Below are positions 49,498 through 61,488 of a stretch of DNA of 64,000 bases, piece after piece. The stretch covers positions 558,001-622,000 of the forward strand of contig JBANDB010000006.1 in assembly GCA_037576215.1 (NCBI GenBank), given 5' to 3'. The notes beneath the pieces are model-generated. The model was given only the letters and a program-made list of their open reading frames with translations, did no database searches and was not told the origin of the DNA. The position numbers were made by a program, and so were the translations under genes. Within the stretch, counting starts at the first letter, position 1, and the number at the start of each line of letters is the position of its first letter. Origin of the DNA: Armillaria gallica. Lineage: Eukaryota; Basidiomycota; Agaricomycetes; Agaricales; Physalacriaceae.

Positions 49498-51941
49498 TCA
49501 GGCTTCTATTGTCGACGGGAGCAGACCCACTCTCGGGCGGCATTCTTCCTCTGATTCGACCTTTGGAAGCATGACTGTCTTACATAGGTGCAATGTGTTA
49601 GCTAGCGGCCACGTCCAATCCTCTAGGGAAACCTCGCTGATATTGTGTCTGCATATTTTGTGAGATTCAGATCGTTGCAAACCCTCGTGAAGTGACGTAC
49701 TCTGAGAGTAGGTGTGGCAGCAGTTTGAATCGTGCCGTGACCAGATGGCAATGATTGCACTTAACGTCTTCAAATGTAAACATCGTTCGGAACTCGCGGA
49801 GTTTTTCTTGTCTCTCTAGTTCTTGGCTTGCTGGATATCAGACTCTTCGGTAAGAAGTGCCCAACTGTCAGCATGATCGTGCCTTGCCTGTGGAGAGGGA
49901 CATTAATGTATCTCCCAACTGTGAGATCTCACTGACCATCGCCGCCCGCCAATCAATGACACAGCGTCCGTCAGTCGAACACTGTATGCATGTGAACCGA
50001 GGACTCATATCATCCATATCTTGCGCTGTTGCGGTCTCCGGATCAAGTCCACAAAGCCTGACAACGGCAGTAGCCTTGTCGAACCCCACTCGATCAAATC
50101 TCAGCTTGTCTGCGCACCAGGTATGACATGGCATATTCCACAAAGCTTTATCTCGATTCTTTTTCAAATCGAGATGGCTGATGTATCGTAGTTTGGTGCA
50201 ACAGCAGTGCCTCAAAACGTCGGGATATGGGAGTCGAGACACACGACTCGCAATGAAAAAAGGTAGTCGCCAGATCAAGTTGAGGTTCGAAGCCGGATTT
50301 CTTCATCACTCCCTGTAACTCAGAGTTCTTCTCCTCCCGCCATCGGGCCGCGATTTCCTTGAAGTGCACGAAAGGCTCCCTCAGTATTTCTTCTGTCACA
50401 GCCTCCGACAGAGGCGTATTCAGTATGACAACAGAAAACGGTTCGCTCAGAAGAATGTCCGCTTGCCGTGGAATTACAGGAATTTCGGGGAGCGAAGAGG
50501 CGAGCTCTTGATACATTGATAAAAATAGCTTGCACTGTCGGTCAATCGCAGTTTGTTTCTCGTTCTCGATTCGCATTGCTTTTTGGCTGCTAATAAGACC
50601 GACAAGTGTCGCAGAAATATTGTTCCAAACTTGCCACAAACGCATTAAATATTGTAAAGGCCAATAAAATACGCGACGTACTTCGTTCAGTAAGAGGTTT
50701 CGCCTGCCAGACAAGCTTATGATATTTTAACACGCCAACATCTTCGAGTTTTGCGATTTCCTCCCCCCAACCTAGAGCTGTCAGGTGATCCGTGACTCTA
50801 GACAGAAGTTAAGAATGATTATATGCATTTTTAATCACAGAACATCATGCGCACCCTTTGAATCTCTCGCATCGGACGGCTTCCAGTTCAGATGAACGAT
50901 CTGCAGCTCGTTCCTTTGCCCATTGTTCGAGAGTTCGGGCGTTCTGTGAGTAATAAAGGTTACGCGTGTCGTCAGGAAGCTGTGAGACAGCGGATCTTAC
51001 AGCTCGACGTGAGGAAAGCTCTTCGTTCTTGCGGATCAACCAGGAATCACCGAGACCCTTATGAGACTCTTCTTCTAAGAGACGAATTGAGGGAACATGC
51101 AGCCAAGAGCGGATTCTATCGGAGTCTGTAAAGAAAACGCAGCAAAGTCAGCACAAGAATACAAAGATCAGATAGAAGAACAATCGCACAGCGTCCAACC
51201 GAGACCTTTTGCTCAAAGAGAGGCACCAACTGGAGGAGAGGGCTCCACAAATCTGGACATTGCGTCGTAAAACTGTGCATCATGAGGAAAAGGCGAAAGT
51301 TCATCAAATTCGACGTACGTTCCGGAATATTCTAGACATCTTTTACAGTACCTCACGCCGGCCTCCCACTGTACGAGTGTTGTAGATTGCGAGCAGCACT
51401 GAGTACATGTTCAGATGACAAGACGATAAAAATGAGAGTGATATTTACCTGGCAGTGATTGTCGAAAACCAGGTTGGCATAATAGGGCTCGCTCATGTAA
51501 CTCGGCAAGGGAGGTAAACCTTTAACGTTTTCGCGGGCGTTCTTCCATACAAATTCGGACGATCGCTGAAGAAGAAGGGTGCGGAGGTCTTTAGTCGTAC
51601 GAGACAATCGAATGAGATCAATAGGATACAGATAGCTGAAGATCTAATAATTCATCAGAGGCGAACATAGTTGGTGGCAAGGTGGAACTGACCTCAAATA
51701 CTAGCTCCAGAGGCGACTCCACGACTTTCTCAAGGAACCCTTTTCTCCTACGAGGTCGCTTCCGGGATACTTGAGTTTCAGCCTTTGGTTCTGAACCGGA
51801 TTCTCCAACGCGTCGCTTTTTTCTTGTCTTACCCGCACTAGGGGCTTTATAGTTGGGACTGGGATCATCTTCAGGCTCTGATCCTGATTCATTGTACCAT
51901 TTTCTGACAGCAGAGCGTCGAGGACGCCGTGGTACCTCCAT
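49498..51941 (-). CDS. F-box protein with Cys-rich zinc motifs
   Basis: Large agaricomycete F-box family member, likely an SCF adaptor. Exon 1 (51941-51693) encodes a basic, nuclear-type N terminus (RPRRSAVRKWYNESGSEPED) and begins the F-box (SPLELVFE), which continues in exon 2 (51643-51449): IFSYLYPIDLIRLSRTTKDL then WKNARENVKGLPPLP. Exon 3, from 51398, has HCQCCSQSTTLVQWEAGVRY and CKRC, a Cys-rich zinc knuckle seen in this family. Later exons give SWLIRKNEELSSRRAVRSAV, LTALGWGEEIAKLEDVGVLK, LASSLPEIPVIPRQADILLS, then Cys-rich repeats (FHCESC, HCCCTKLRYISH, CIQCSTDGRCVIDWRAA, VKCNHCHLVTARFKLLPHLL) to a stop at 49498. The joins of the middle and last exons are approximate. A disrupted paralogue lies at 40190-41641. 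Confidence 0.75.
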
Positions 51942-51944
51942 AGA

Positions 51945-52660
51945 AGGCGAGCAACGAGTCGTGATTATTGCGAGTCGTGGTTGTCGATTGTGAGTTCAAT
52001 TTCTTTGCCACTCACGCGGCGACCCCGGGCCGAGTCACCGGCAGCCGACGGCGAGTTCCTAAATAAGATATGTTACCCTCCTCAAACGTGATTTCCAACG
52101 AGGAAAGTACAAAACACCGAATTCTGGTGATTGTTCTGCAGGTGACTCTTCTTGTCTACGACGTCCCGTTATTTTGCGAGCTTCTTTGAGGCACAGGCGG
52201 GATAATGTGCGGACAGTCATGAAAACTGCTGAAATTCCGAGATTCGGCGAGCTGATAGTGTCTCTTCTTTTCCCTCAGGCTGTAAATCCTGGCGCAAATT
52301 CCGTCTCTTCACTCCTGCTGGTATGGCAATGATGTAATTCAAAACTAGGTTCCTTGTCCGTACGGTTGGTGAGGGCTCTGGCATTTTATCCTCGAAGTAC
52401 TGTATTCACGAGTCATTTTTGTGACTTTTCGAAGACCTTAGTCCCCCCCTCCTCGGGCATTCCTCTACACAGGAAACATGGAAACAGATCGTAGACTCCT
52501 AGCCTTCAGGACCTCTGACCAGGAGGATGTTGAACGAAAAAGAGGTACCGATATCCCGACGTGAACTATCTATATGTAGATAACGGTTGAAGGAAAAGAA
52601 ATACAAGTAGAAATATGATGTGGCACAAATGTAACTCTGATATGATTCCCTATCCAGGCT
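51945..52660. other. Intergenic between two minus-strand F-box genes
   Basis: Contains the promoter side of the F-box/zinc gene and the 3' flank of the F-box/LRR gene. No frame, repeat or RNA feature stands out. Confidence 0.45.
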
Positions 52661-52664
52661 ATCC

Positions 52665-54185
52665 TCAACGTTCAACAGTTAGACCTTCACCGGGTGCAAT
52701 AACGCGTCGCGCTTCAACCATATCTTCAACAGCACGATCAGCGTCTGAGAATTCCAATGCAGCACCTTCGAGGAAAATAGTTTCCAAGTGTGGAACCAAC
52801 TCGAGAACACCGTCTCTGGATCTTCCAAGGGCAACGAAGAGCACATCGCTCTTCAACACGGTTTCAAGGCTCATTTCTCTCAAATTTGGAGTCCACTGCA
52901 GCATGTTGGCCAATGCACGTCCATCAACAGAGCGACTGGATCTTATCGTCAGCTCTGCCAAAGTGGGTACTGTATGTTCCGATATAGTGGGAAGGATAGG
53001 TCTTTGAGATGTAGAAAGTACTAACAATCTCTGAAGAGCCGGTAGCTGCAGTCGGGACAAAAGCCCAGTAGCGGAATCGATGAGGTTAAGATTCCGAAGA
53101 CAAGCATGTTTGATCACTGGAATTTCGATTTGTTGGGGTAGGACATGACGTTCAGATTCGACCAGCGTGACAACAATAGTTATCATATGTTTTGCCCTGT
53201 TAGATTGGAGGAAAGATACCACATCGGAGGTCGTCGAGACGAGATATAACCATGAGATTGTTTCTAATGGTACAGCAAAAAAGCGCGGAAAGAACGACGC
53301 GTCCGATGTCAATCTTTGTACGAGTGACAACTCTCGGAGGCGGGGGGCTTTGCAGAAGCCATGAACGACAGATTTCGATTCGAGGCTTAGACGTGATCTA
53401 TGAAGGCTCGATACCTTGATATACAAGGTTTCCAAGAGAGGCAGCTGACGCGATATGCTGTTGAACAAGCGGAAAGAATGAAGCGGCGCGATGACACGCA
53501 AAGACATCCATCGCACTGATGTGGGTAGGATCATCGCCAAAACAGGGTGGTGCGAGAAATCTTGACGACTCTTGATGTTGACCTCGAGGGGGCGCATTCC
53601 GGCTCTGTGTAATACTGTCCCTAAGCGGAATACACACAGTGTGTGATTCGCGTAGAGGTCCACTTTCAAATGAATACGTGCCCATAATTCGGTCGATGCT
53701 AATGCGATTTGTCTCCAAAATGCACAGACCTGAGAGAGTACCCGCGGCGCACTCTTAGCATCAAGTGAATCCGTAAAAAGTGCGTCCTCGGGGAGACACG
53801 CGGCAAATATGTCGATCAGCACATCCGCTGGTAGTCTGCGAACGGGATTGAGAAGAACTTTGGCATCGGTGATATGCTTCACAGTACGGGTCTGTTCTTG
53901 GAGGAGAATTCTCAGCGTTTCTCTGACGGCAGCGATGCGCCGGGGTAGAGAAGACAGGTTGACTTCGCCCTCGCGAACAACGATTTCCAGCGCTGCACGT
54001 TCTGAGTCTAGGGGAGCATCGTTGCACGACGAGAGCTCCTCGAATCGCGATGAAGGGAGAGTGGGAGGGATGCTTTTCTCTGGTGGCGCATATCCGCATT
54101 CAGGGCACCTTGACAAGCTGTCTGAGAGCGCGTGCGCGCCGGCCGTAACGGGTGTGATGGGAGACTCCGACTGAGATAGCGACAT
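52665..54185 (-). CDS. F-box/LRR protein
   Basis: Single-exon gene of 506 residues. The N terminus has CPECGYAPPE, then a coiled-coil region SERAALEIVVREGEVNLSSL and IAAVRETLRILLQEQTRTVK, leading into the F-box NPVRRLPADVLIDIFAACLP with APRVLSQVCAFWRQIALAST and ELWARIHL, the most common F-box arrangement in agaricomycetes. An LRR-like region follows (LPLLETLYIKVSSLH, APRLRELSLVQRLTS, VPTLAELTIRSS, TPNLREMSLETVLKSDVLF). The frame is also open upstream to 54320 but has no ATG there; MSLSQSESP at 54185 is the first Met. Substrate unknown. Confidence 0.85.
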   Translation of the reverse strand: MSLSQSESPITPVTAGAHALSDSLSRCPECGYAPPEKSIPPTLPSSRFEELSSCNDAPLDSERAALEIVVREGEVNLSSLPRRIAAVRETLRILLQEQTRTVKHITDAKVLLNPVRRLPADVLIDIFAACLPEDALFTDSLDAKSAPRVLSQVCAFWRQIALASTELWARIHLKVDLYANHTLCVFRLGTVLHRAGMRPLEVNIKSRQDFSHHPVLAMILPTSVRWMSLRVIAPLHSFRLFNSISRQLPLLETLYIKVSSLHRSRLSLESKSVVHGFCKAPRLRELSLVQRLTSDASFFPRFFAVPLETISWLYLVSTTSDVVSFLQSNRAKHMITIVVTLVESERHVLPQQIEIPVIKHACLRNLNLIDSATGLLSRLQLPALQRLLVLSTSQRPILPTISEHTVPTLAELTIRSSRSVDGRALANMLQWTPNLREMSLETVLKSDVLFVALGRSRDGVLELVPHLETIFLEGAALEFSDADRAVEDMVEARRVIAPGEGLTVER

Positions 54186-54189
54186 CTCT

Positions 54190-55255
54190 GTGAAGCTATA
54201 TAAGACAGGCACCGAAATACTAAGACTTCGAGGCTCACCGGGGACTGAATTCCGCGGAGTGGGTAATATTTGTTTTCTTTCAGATATATGGCACTGGCAA
54301 GCAAAGATTTTGAACGACAAGATATTTTAGTTCTGCGTATGATGAAGGAACGTTCAGGATAGCATGAAAGTGATTCCAGAGATGAATCGATAAGAAATCA
54401 GATCAAATCATAAACAGGGCATGCATCATTTAGTCATGCAATACTGGGAGTCTTCTGACGCCTTGAAATAGCTGCCGCACTGAGTATGATTTGCGATCCA
54501 GAAAATAATGGTATATTGCCATTAGAGTGCACGTCCTTGGTAAAATTGAGCATTAGGCATCTGTGGAATGATGTCCCATCCTGACTGTCATTGTACAAAC
54601 TCCACCATCACCAAAGCTTGACGAACTGAAATATACGCTTCTCCCAACAGTTGAGGTGACCAAAGTCTTCTGGATTTGGACGACTGCAGACACTAGCGCA
54701 GTGAATCTTCTCAGTATAAGTGAAGTGTATCTTCCACGACAAAGGATAACGTAGCGTAAGGAGAGAGATGAACGGGATTTATTGATGGATGCGGGACTTC
54801 AATGACCTTAGAGACTTCGTAGTGAGGTTAATCTTGACAGCCAGAAGATAGGACTTGCCTTGACAATCATGAAATGGAAACTCTCCGAGAAACAGAGCAT
54901 TAGGCAGGTTAGGGTACAGAGTGCAGAGTATGGAATTGTTAGAGTCTTGAGGCTGTCAGGAGAAGCAATTGCCTTCGGTTCCCCAGCTCCCAAGAAGGAC
55001 TCTGGGCCATGCCATGCAGCCCTAGGGCCTTACAGGAGCCTATTGCAATACAGACACGAGTTCCGTGAGTATTTAACGCGACTCGCTAGGCTGGTAGCCG
55101 GAAGTGGTTGAACAGTGGCCATGTGGCTTGTCGACGTCATTCACGGGCTTCAAGAAACACGCCGGACCGAAGTTGTGTTCTTCGGGCCGGAGCCCCACCA
55201 TGCCTGTCAGGTGAAATATTCGGACTCGGGACCTATCTGAACTTGGACCTGCACC
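54190..55255. other. Intergenic, possible leader of the DHA kinase gene
   Basis: About 1 kb without a convincing gene. Two short frames near 54808-55111 overlap on opposite strands without signatures. The last 150 bp form the promoter side of the dihydroxyacetone kinase gene. Confidence 0.45.
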
Positions 55256-57501
55256 ATGTCCTTGCAGAAGCACCTCCTGAACGCCCCCGAAACCCTGGTA
55301 TCAGAGTCTCTACAAGGTCTCTGCGTGGTCAATCCCCAGCTCGCATACGACCCAGAGAATCAAGGCAAGTAATATAAGCTGCCATTTGATTCACAATACA
55401 GAATTATTGCATAGTTGTCTACAAAAGAGTTATTGATCCATCCAAAGTCGCTGTCATATGTGGTGGAGGTTCGGGACATGAGCCGTCCCATGCTGGCTTC
55501 GTTGGAGAGGGTATTCTGAGCGGTATGTACTGATAGATGATAACCCGATTGTGAACCGGGGCTGACAGCCTCACGTGCAGCGGCTGTCTGTGGAAGTGTC
55601 TTTGCCTCCCCAAACGCTAGCCAGGTCCGTCGTGGAATTGATCTCGTTGAGAACGATGCCGGGTGAGTCGGGGTGGACCGTGTCACGATGATCCTGTGCT
55701 AACGTCGATCCAGAACCCTCATTGTCGTCAAGTACGTATTCTACTTCCGCTTAAGGGTCTTCCGAATCTCAACGACGCAGAAATTACACGGGTGACGTAC
55801 TGAATTTCGGCTTGGCTAAGGAACAATATGCAGCCGAGCATGGAAAGAAACCGAATCAAGTCAAGTTCTTAGTTGTCGGTGATGACGTCGCAGTCGGGAA
55901 AACCCAAGGAGACATCGTCGGTCGAAGGTGAATTTCATCCTTTTTGTCGTCGGCCTTCCAAAATCTCTCCATTTGGGATGATTGCCAAGGGTACTGCTGT
56001 CATGCACGAACATATTGTTACCGATTATCCCTTGTCGGTCTCAGAGGGTTTATAAAAGTACTAATGCAACTTTCAGAGGTCTCGCTGGCGTTGTCCTCGT
56101 CTACAAGATTGCCGGGGCACTAGCAGCTCAGGTGGCAGTCTCGATGAAGTATACAGCATCGCTCAATACGTTTCTTCCCGTATCGGCACCATTGGGGTCG
56201 GCCTCGAGCATTGTCATGTCCCAGGTACGGCCACGGGTGAAACCCATTTATCTGCGGACGAGATTGAGATAGGACTCGGGATCCACAACGAGTCGGGAAA
56301 CAAGCGTATCAAGCCTGTCCCGCCTTTGAAGGATCTTATCCCGCAGTTGCTTGACCTTATCATGTCCACATCCGATAAAGAGCGCTCCTTCCTCCCATTC
56401 AAGAACGACAGCAAAGATGAGGTTGTACTCCTTGTCAATAACCTTGGAGGTTTAAGTGAGCTCGAACTTGGTGGTATCGCGCACGCTGCCAACGAAGAGT
56501 TGAAGAATCGCAAAGCTGTCGTATCGCGAATCATCTCAGGCACGTTCATGACCAGTCTGAACATGCCCGGGTTTTCGATCTCTCTTGTCCTCCTTCCGCG
56601 GGATGAAACGCGGACGCGCCAAAGGCTTCGAAGGTCCTTTCCCTCCTCGATGCAAAGGCTGAGACTCCAGGATGGAAATGGACGTCATCTTCAAAGCCTA
56701 ACGCGTCTTTCACGTTAGATAAAAATCTTAAGTCGACCACTACTACCAAATCAACGGAAGCTGGCAGCCTCTCAGCGGCAGACCCGAAGGCGTTTATCGA
56801 GGCCATTAAACGTGCTTGCCAAGCCGTGGTAAAAGAGGAGCCTGAAATCACCCGAATGGACACTATTGCCGGAGACGGAGACTGTGGTATGCTCCTTCTG
56901 ATGATGACACCAGTAAACCGAATGAAACTCACGATTACCGTAGGTCTTACACTGAAAGCTGGCTCTGAAGGCGTCAGCGAAGAGATCTCTGCAGGCAACA
57001 TCAAAGGAATTGATCTCGTAAACGACGTCGTTGACATTGCCAAAGTAGCCGAAAAGAAGATGGGTGGAACTAGTGGTGCACTCTATTCGTATGTCGTCCT
57101 CCTTGATGTCCTGTGCTTTAATAACGCGTTACCTGCGACGAAGGATATTCTTCTCTGCCTTGGCGCAAGGACTCCAAGCCAATGCTGGCTCCTCTACCAC
57201 TGTGACAGATGACATATGGAAGTTAGCATTGTCGGATGCTTTGGCGAAGCTCTACACCTATACTCGTGCTCGTCCTCCTTCGCGTACCCTTATCGACCCC
57301 CTTGCGGCATTCATTACCAATCTCGGTCAAGGCTTCCCGTCTGCAGTGAAAGATGCCTCGGATGCTGCAGAGTATACGAAAAACGTCAAGGCCAAGGCTG
57401 GAAGAAGCGCCTACGTGGACAGTAGTTTGTTGACGAAGGAACAAGTTCCTGATCCTGGAGCGTGGGGTGTTCGTACTATTCTGCAGGCCTTGTTCGGGTA
57501 G
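55256..57501 (+). CDS. Dihydroxyacetone kinase, two apparent single-base deletions
   Basis: ATP-dependent dihydroxyacetone kinase (glycerol and methanol-type detoxification; cytosol). Eight exons: 55256-55364, 55415-55522, 55581-55662, 55714-55731, 55781-55927, 56077-56886, 56944-57088, 57144-57501. The DhaK part holds [46 protein letters not shown] and LEHCHVPGT, in which a His is expected to bind the substrate covalently. The DhaL part has [10 protein letters not shown] (Mg-ATP Asp residues) and [20 protein letters not shown]. Within exon 6 two frame changes of one missing base occur, near 56128-56132 (gcagctcaggtggc) and near 56608-56616 (gatgaaacgcgg); flanking protein is well conserved. 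With both bases counted the protein would be 592 residues, the normal size. Intron 1 has a GC donor (gcaagt). Either assembly errors or a very recent pseudogene. Confidence 0.88.
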
Positions 57502-57504
57502 ATG

Positions 57505-58228
57505 CGTACTTTGATGCCAAAGGTAATATGGAAAGCAGCTGTATTTGTATATGAGATGTATCACTTGGGAAATCAGAGTTCTCTCGTGAAGAAAGAAATT
57601 TTGTAAGTATACGAGCCGAACATGTTTTGACAAAACGAACCCCAAAGCGCGTAGCATGTAATGAATATTACTTGCACAAGGATGCAGTTTTTAGACGACG
57701 ATAGCACTTTGAAAAGACTACGAGAAGCTCATTCTTCAGACTTCGACAACATTCTTGTTGGCAGACAGACGCTGATATGCCTGTAACTGAGTCACCTTTG
57801 ACACAGGCTGAGGATCGTCGAAGCGAACTGACCTCGAAATGGGTTTTGCCTTTTTAGTACAACAATACTACAATAGTGTGGGTGCGATCACATCAGCAAT
57901 CTCACAAGTATCTGGTAGGTATGGAACCACGCGTACCAGGCACTACCAGATGGCCATAGACCTGCATGGCACTGCAGGACACCTGCCTACCCCCATACAT
58001 CGTTGACACGATTGCCATACCTCTGCCATACCTGCTGGACCATACTGTGTACCACAGTATCCATATCATTTGGGAGAGCAGCTGCGCGTCGGCCACGGAT
58101 ATAGCTTTTTTGTTGGTAAAACTGTATTGATAGTACTATTTGACAGACATACAATACAAGAGAAATATAAGCACTGTTATTCTTTATCAGAAAGACGCGA
58201 AAGAAAGCAGGAAGGTCAGCGTCAAAGA
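57505..58228. other. Convergent intergenic region with short palindromes
   Basis: Lies between the 3' ends of DHA kinase and the SET gene. Around 57910-58060 it holds small inverted repeats built on ggtatgg/ccatacc (for example ccatacctctgccatacctgc) and ctgcatggcactgcag. Possibly terminator or folded RNA, but nothing decisive. Confidence 0.35.
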
Positions 58229-58229
58229 C

Positions 58230-59873
58230 TCAAACTTTCATCTCTCTCAATTTCCCTGTCACGTTGTCTACATCCCCGCTGCTTTCTCCTCGACGCCCAC
58301 GGCAATTGAAAACGGTAACAAAGGTTCGTTTCATCGTCATGATGTCCTCAAATACTTCTTTCAAAGAGCGCCCTCTAGCGACTTGTGCCGTCGTCCATCT
58401 AACTGTATATTGGCTTACCTGCTCTGTGTTCCCCAACGCCGAATGGACCATGATCAGATGCATCAGAAGTTCGCTGTAGCACATCTCTACTTCAAGGCCC
58501 TCGTCCTCCACTAGTTTCAGCAGCCTTTCACCCTCCCGAAGCGCATAGTCGTCAGATAGACGCAGATTCGTGGTCCATCGATCAAATCGGTCAGCAAGGA
58601 TATCTTTTTGACATTTCTCTACGATCTCCCTTCGACGAGCATCGGACACGCGAGGGTTGGAGCAAGATATGCAATCACAGCGCACACCGTAGGGTTCGAG
58701 TTGTTGCTGCCGCGTAGCAGTCGGGACGAGCAAATCCGAGTAGTACGTAGTCAGTTCTTCGCCTTCTTCGATGTCACGGGCAGCACGGATCTCCATGGCA
58801 AAAGACGCCATATCAAATGTACGATACGTGTTTGGACGACAACTGCAGATGGAGCGACGTTAAGACACGCGTAGACACAAGTTGTATTCAGTCTGACCTA
58901 TGATTTAGGCGGGACAGTTCGTTGAAGACGCCCGCGTAGGCTCCCCCCCGACCAGGCCGCGCTGTGAAGATAATCAGAAGATAGGATAAAATCATTTGTG
59001 TTATTGTACAAACCTTCATCGTGAAGACCGGCAAGTCCATAGCCATTCGTTCGAATAACACCCATGAGCGGGCCACTTCCATCTTGAGTATGACTGTTGT
59101 GAAGCGCCATGAAAGCCGTCTGGTGCTCTTTAGGCATACGCTTGAAAGCAAAGTCAAGCTGCTTTTCCCACTCGAAGAGTAACGCCTGTTTGGCCTGCTC
59201 CCCGGGGTACTTGCGCAAAAGATCTGGCGTTACTCCCCTAGCCCCGCCAGGCGAAATCATCAGAGCTCTTTCGGCGAGTATGAGAGCGCCTATAGCGATT
59301 TTGCGCGTCGCGAACATTCCGAGGCCTTTCCCTGGAGATTCGGAGATGCAGTGCGCTGGTGTGTCCGGTTGCTTGATATAAAGAGGATAGTCTGGGGTAG
59401 AGAGGATGGTGCTTTTCAGCGGAGCGGATATGATGCATTCGGTCCAGCCGCCTGGGAAATCAGCGAGGGTGGTATCCGAGCTGATAGGAGGCTGAGACGT
59501 GTATAGCATCTTATCAAAGTCTTTTTTATCCCATGTCTTGTTGGGGTCTGTTTCCACAAATTTGATTTTTGCTTCGACATATCCCTCAGGAAGAGCTGGT
59601 ATCCGAATATGAGTATAGAGTAAGGATTAATTAGAGTAGCGAACCTTTATCTTCCACAACACCGTAGGAGAATCTTATGAACGGGACATCTTCATCGATC
59701 CGGGACGACGCAACTTCAGCCTCTTTAGTTACAAGATAATCTATCAGCGATTGTTTTCCGGCGAAGATATTGTCAGGAAACTTACCGTTACTGGCCTGCT
59801 GAGATGCTTTTCTTTTGGCTTTTTTAGCGGCGGCTTTCTTGGCTGCAGCACTGTTGGCAACGTTAGGAGGCAT
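58230..59873 (-). CDS. SET-domain protein (SMYD-like without MYND)
   Basis: Exons 59873-59645, 59595-59014, 58961-58898 and 58842-58230 give 495 residues in phase. The N terminus is basic (SAAAKKAAAKKAKRKASQQA). The SET domain starts at ISESPGKGLGMFATRKIAIG, continues ALILAERALMISP, and after a long insert reaches VFNELSRLNHSCRPNT, which carries the N-H-S-C motif, then FAMEIRAARDIEEGEELTTY with the catalytic-type Tyr. A post-SET cysteine cluster follows (VRCDCISC), and a helical C terminus. The insert within SET is SMYD-like, but no MYND finger is present. The family methylates lysines on histones or other proteins; the target is unknown. The start MPPNVANS is the first ATG of the frame. A run of seven G lies in exon 3, and the frame through it is consistent. 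Confidence 0.88.
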
Positions 59874-59879
59874 CGTGGC

Positions 59880-61480
59880 AGCAGAGTTACAAGCGTCTGC
59901 AGCTTGAATCCAGATCCCCTACACGTACGAGCATGATTTGGTCCACCTGATATAGCTACGACGTCGCCGGCGGATGACATTAAGAAGCTGGATACGATAT
60001 GCCGAGTTAAGCAAAGAATTGGGTGAAAAAGTGGGAAATATCTGCTAAATGAAAGCGCGTCACGTCTTCTTGAAAATTTGTGACACCTCGACGCGCGAAA
60101 AGAAGACGCTGATCCTGCATCGTCGCCTTCAGTACAGGCGACACCCAACGTCGTCTTTCGTAGTCGTCTCTGCCCTCGTCCTCCCGCCTGTGCCATCAAG
60201 TCTATTGTCGAATAGATCGTCAATGTCCGTTTGAACGCGTTATTAGATGTTCCATCGGACCCGTCATTTCCGCCATTTCCTTATGACATATGTCGACGAA
60301 AGTGGTTCGAGCACGCATCCGTAACGATCCTATCTTTCAATTCTTTTAACCTGCAGCGCTTTGTGGCGGTTGGGAAGAAGGTTTTAGCGAGGAACACTCG
60401 AACAGCAAGATAACGGGACTACACTGTGGGGATCACTGAGAAGCACATCGAGGAGCCTCAAAAGCCACGATCGTCAACCCGGGTTCGTCCGAACTTGGGC
60501 CTTCCGATCAATTCCGCATCCCTGCATCATGGATTCAACCACTGTCGTTCGTACCTCGACCCTTTGAGGATCCTGAACGCGAGGAAGGAAACTTGGTTCA
60601 CGACCCTTCTTGATGATGAGCTTCGTGTTACGCTCAGTCATGCTGGTGATGAGCGGACGGCGGAAAACGACGGATCCGTTCTTGCTGCTGTTATTTAGAC
60701 TACGCGCAGATTGTCCACTCACTCGGTTGCGCAAGCGCAATGATCGTCATGCTACAAGAACAAGGATAAGGGATCCGCATCGCGTTGTATTTCTAGATCT
60801 TGAGCCGGACTTTGCAAACGCATTCGTCGATTCATCACTCTGACATCTTTCTCGAGGATAACCTGATTATTCTCCGAACGCACCATTATTTTACACGAAC
60901 ATATAGATTACAATACGACACAAGATAACAGTAGAACTAGTTTATGAACCCATCCCTCAGCTATTCCCCCCATCTATCGTCGCCCGATGTGCTCGAATGA
61001 ATGTATTGGGCTGTCTGGTTCTGCTTTTAAGTAAAGGAAGGCGCGGGATCGAGCACATCAAGGCTGCTCATTCACCTCGAACACTTACACATCGCGCGTT
61101 CAAAGTTGGCAAGCTTACCGATTACTTAAAAATGAGACGTCATGAGTCTATCCAGTTTCGCCAATTCCTTACCGCTTTTTGACGATTAAAACAGTTGATC
61201 GTGACGCGAAATCGAATTCAACTTGAATCATGGTTGGAAAATACGAATTATTTCGTTGCCTGAGACGCATCTTTCTCGTGGAATGAGATCCGGGCTTGTG
61301 TATCTCTTTCGCTCAGAGGCAGGCGATTTTTGTGGAAATTCTATTAGGACCAGTGGATTGCATAAAGGTAGTACACAGTGAATACTCAAGTCATTTTCTA
61401 ACTTATCTTCATTGCGCGTTCCATTTGTTATTGAAAGGCACCGCTTGAAATATTGTCGAAAGTGGGCTTGCGTGGAACTC
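59880..61480. other. 1.6-kb intergenic region, nothing convincing
   Basis: Several short plus-strand frames (60049-60234, 60426-60698, 60610-60843, 60997-61182) lack signatures and overlap opposite-strand frames. I see no splice-linked gene, RNA or repeat. Confidence 0.45.
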
Positions 61481-61488
61481 CTCTTTAA

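Noticed and set aside
54186..54320. N-terminal extension of the F-box/LRR gene to 54320
   Set aside because: The upstream in-frame sequence lacks an ATG; the first Met is at 54185.
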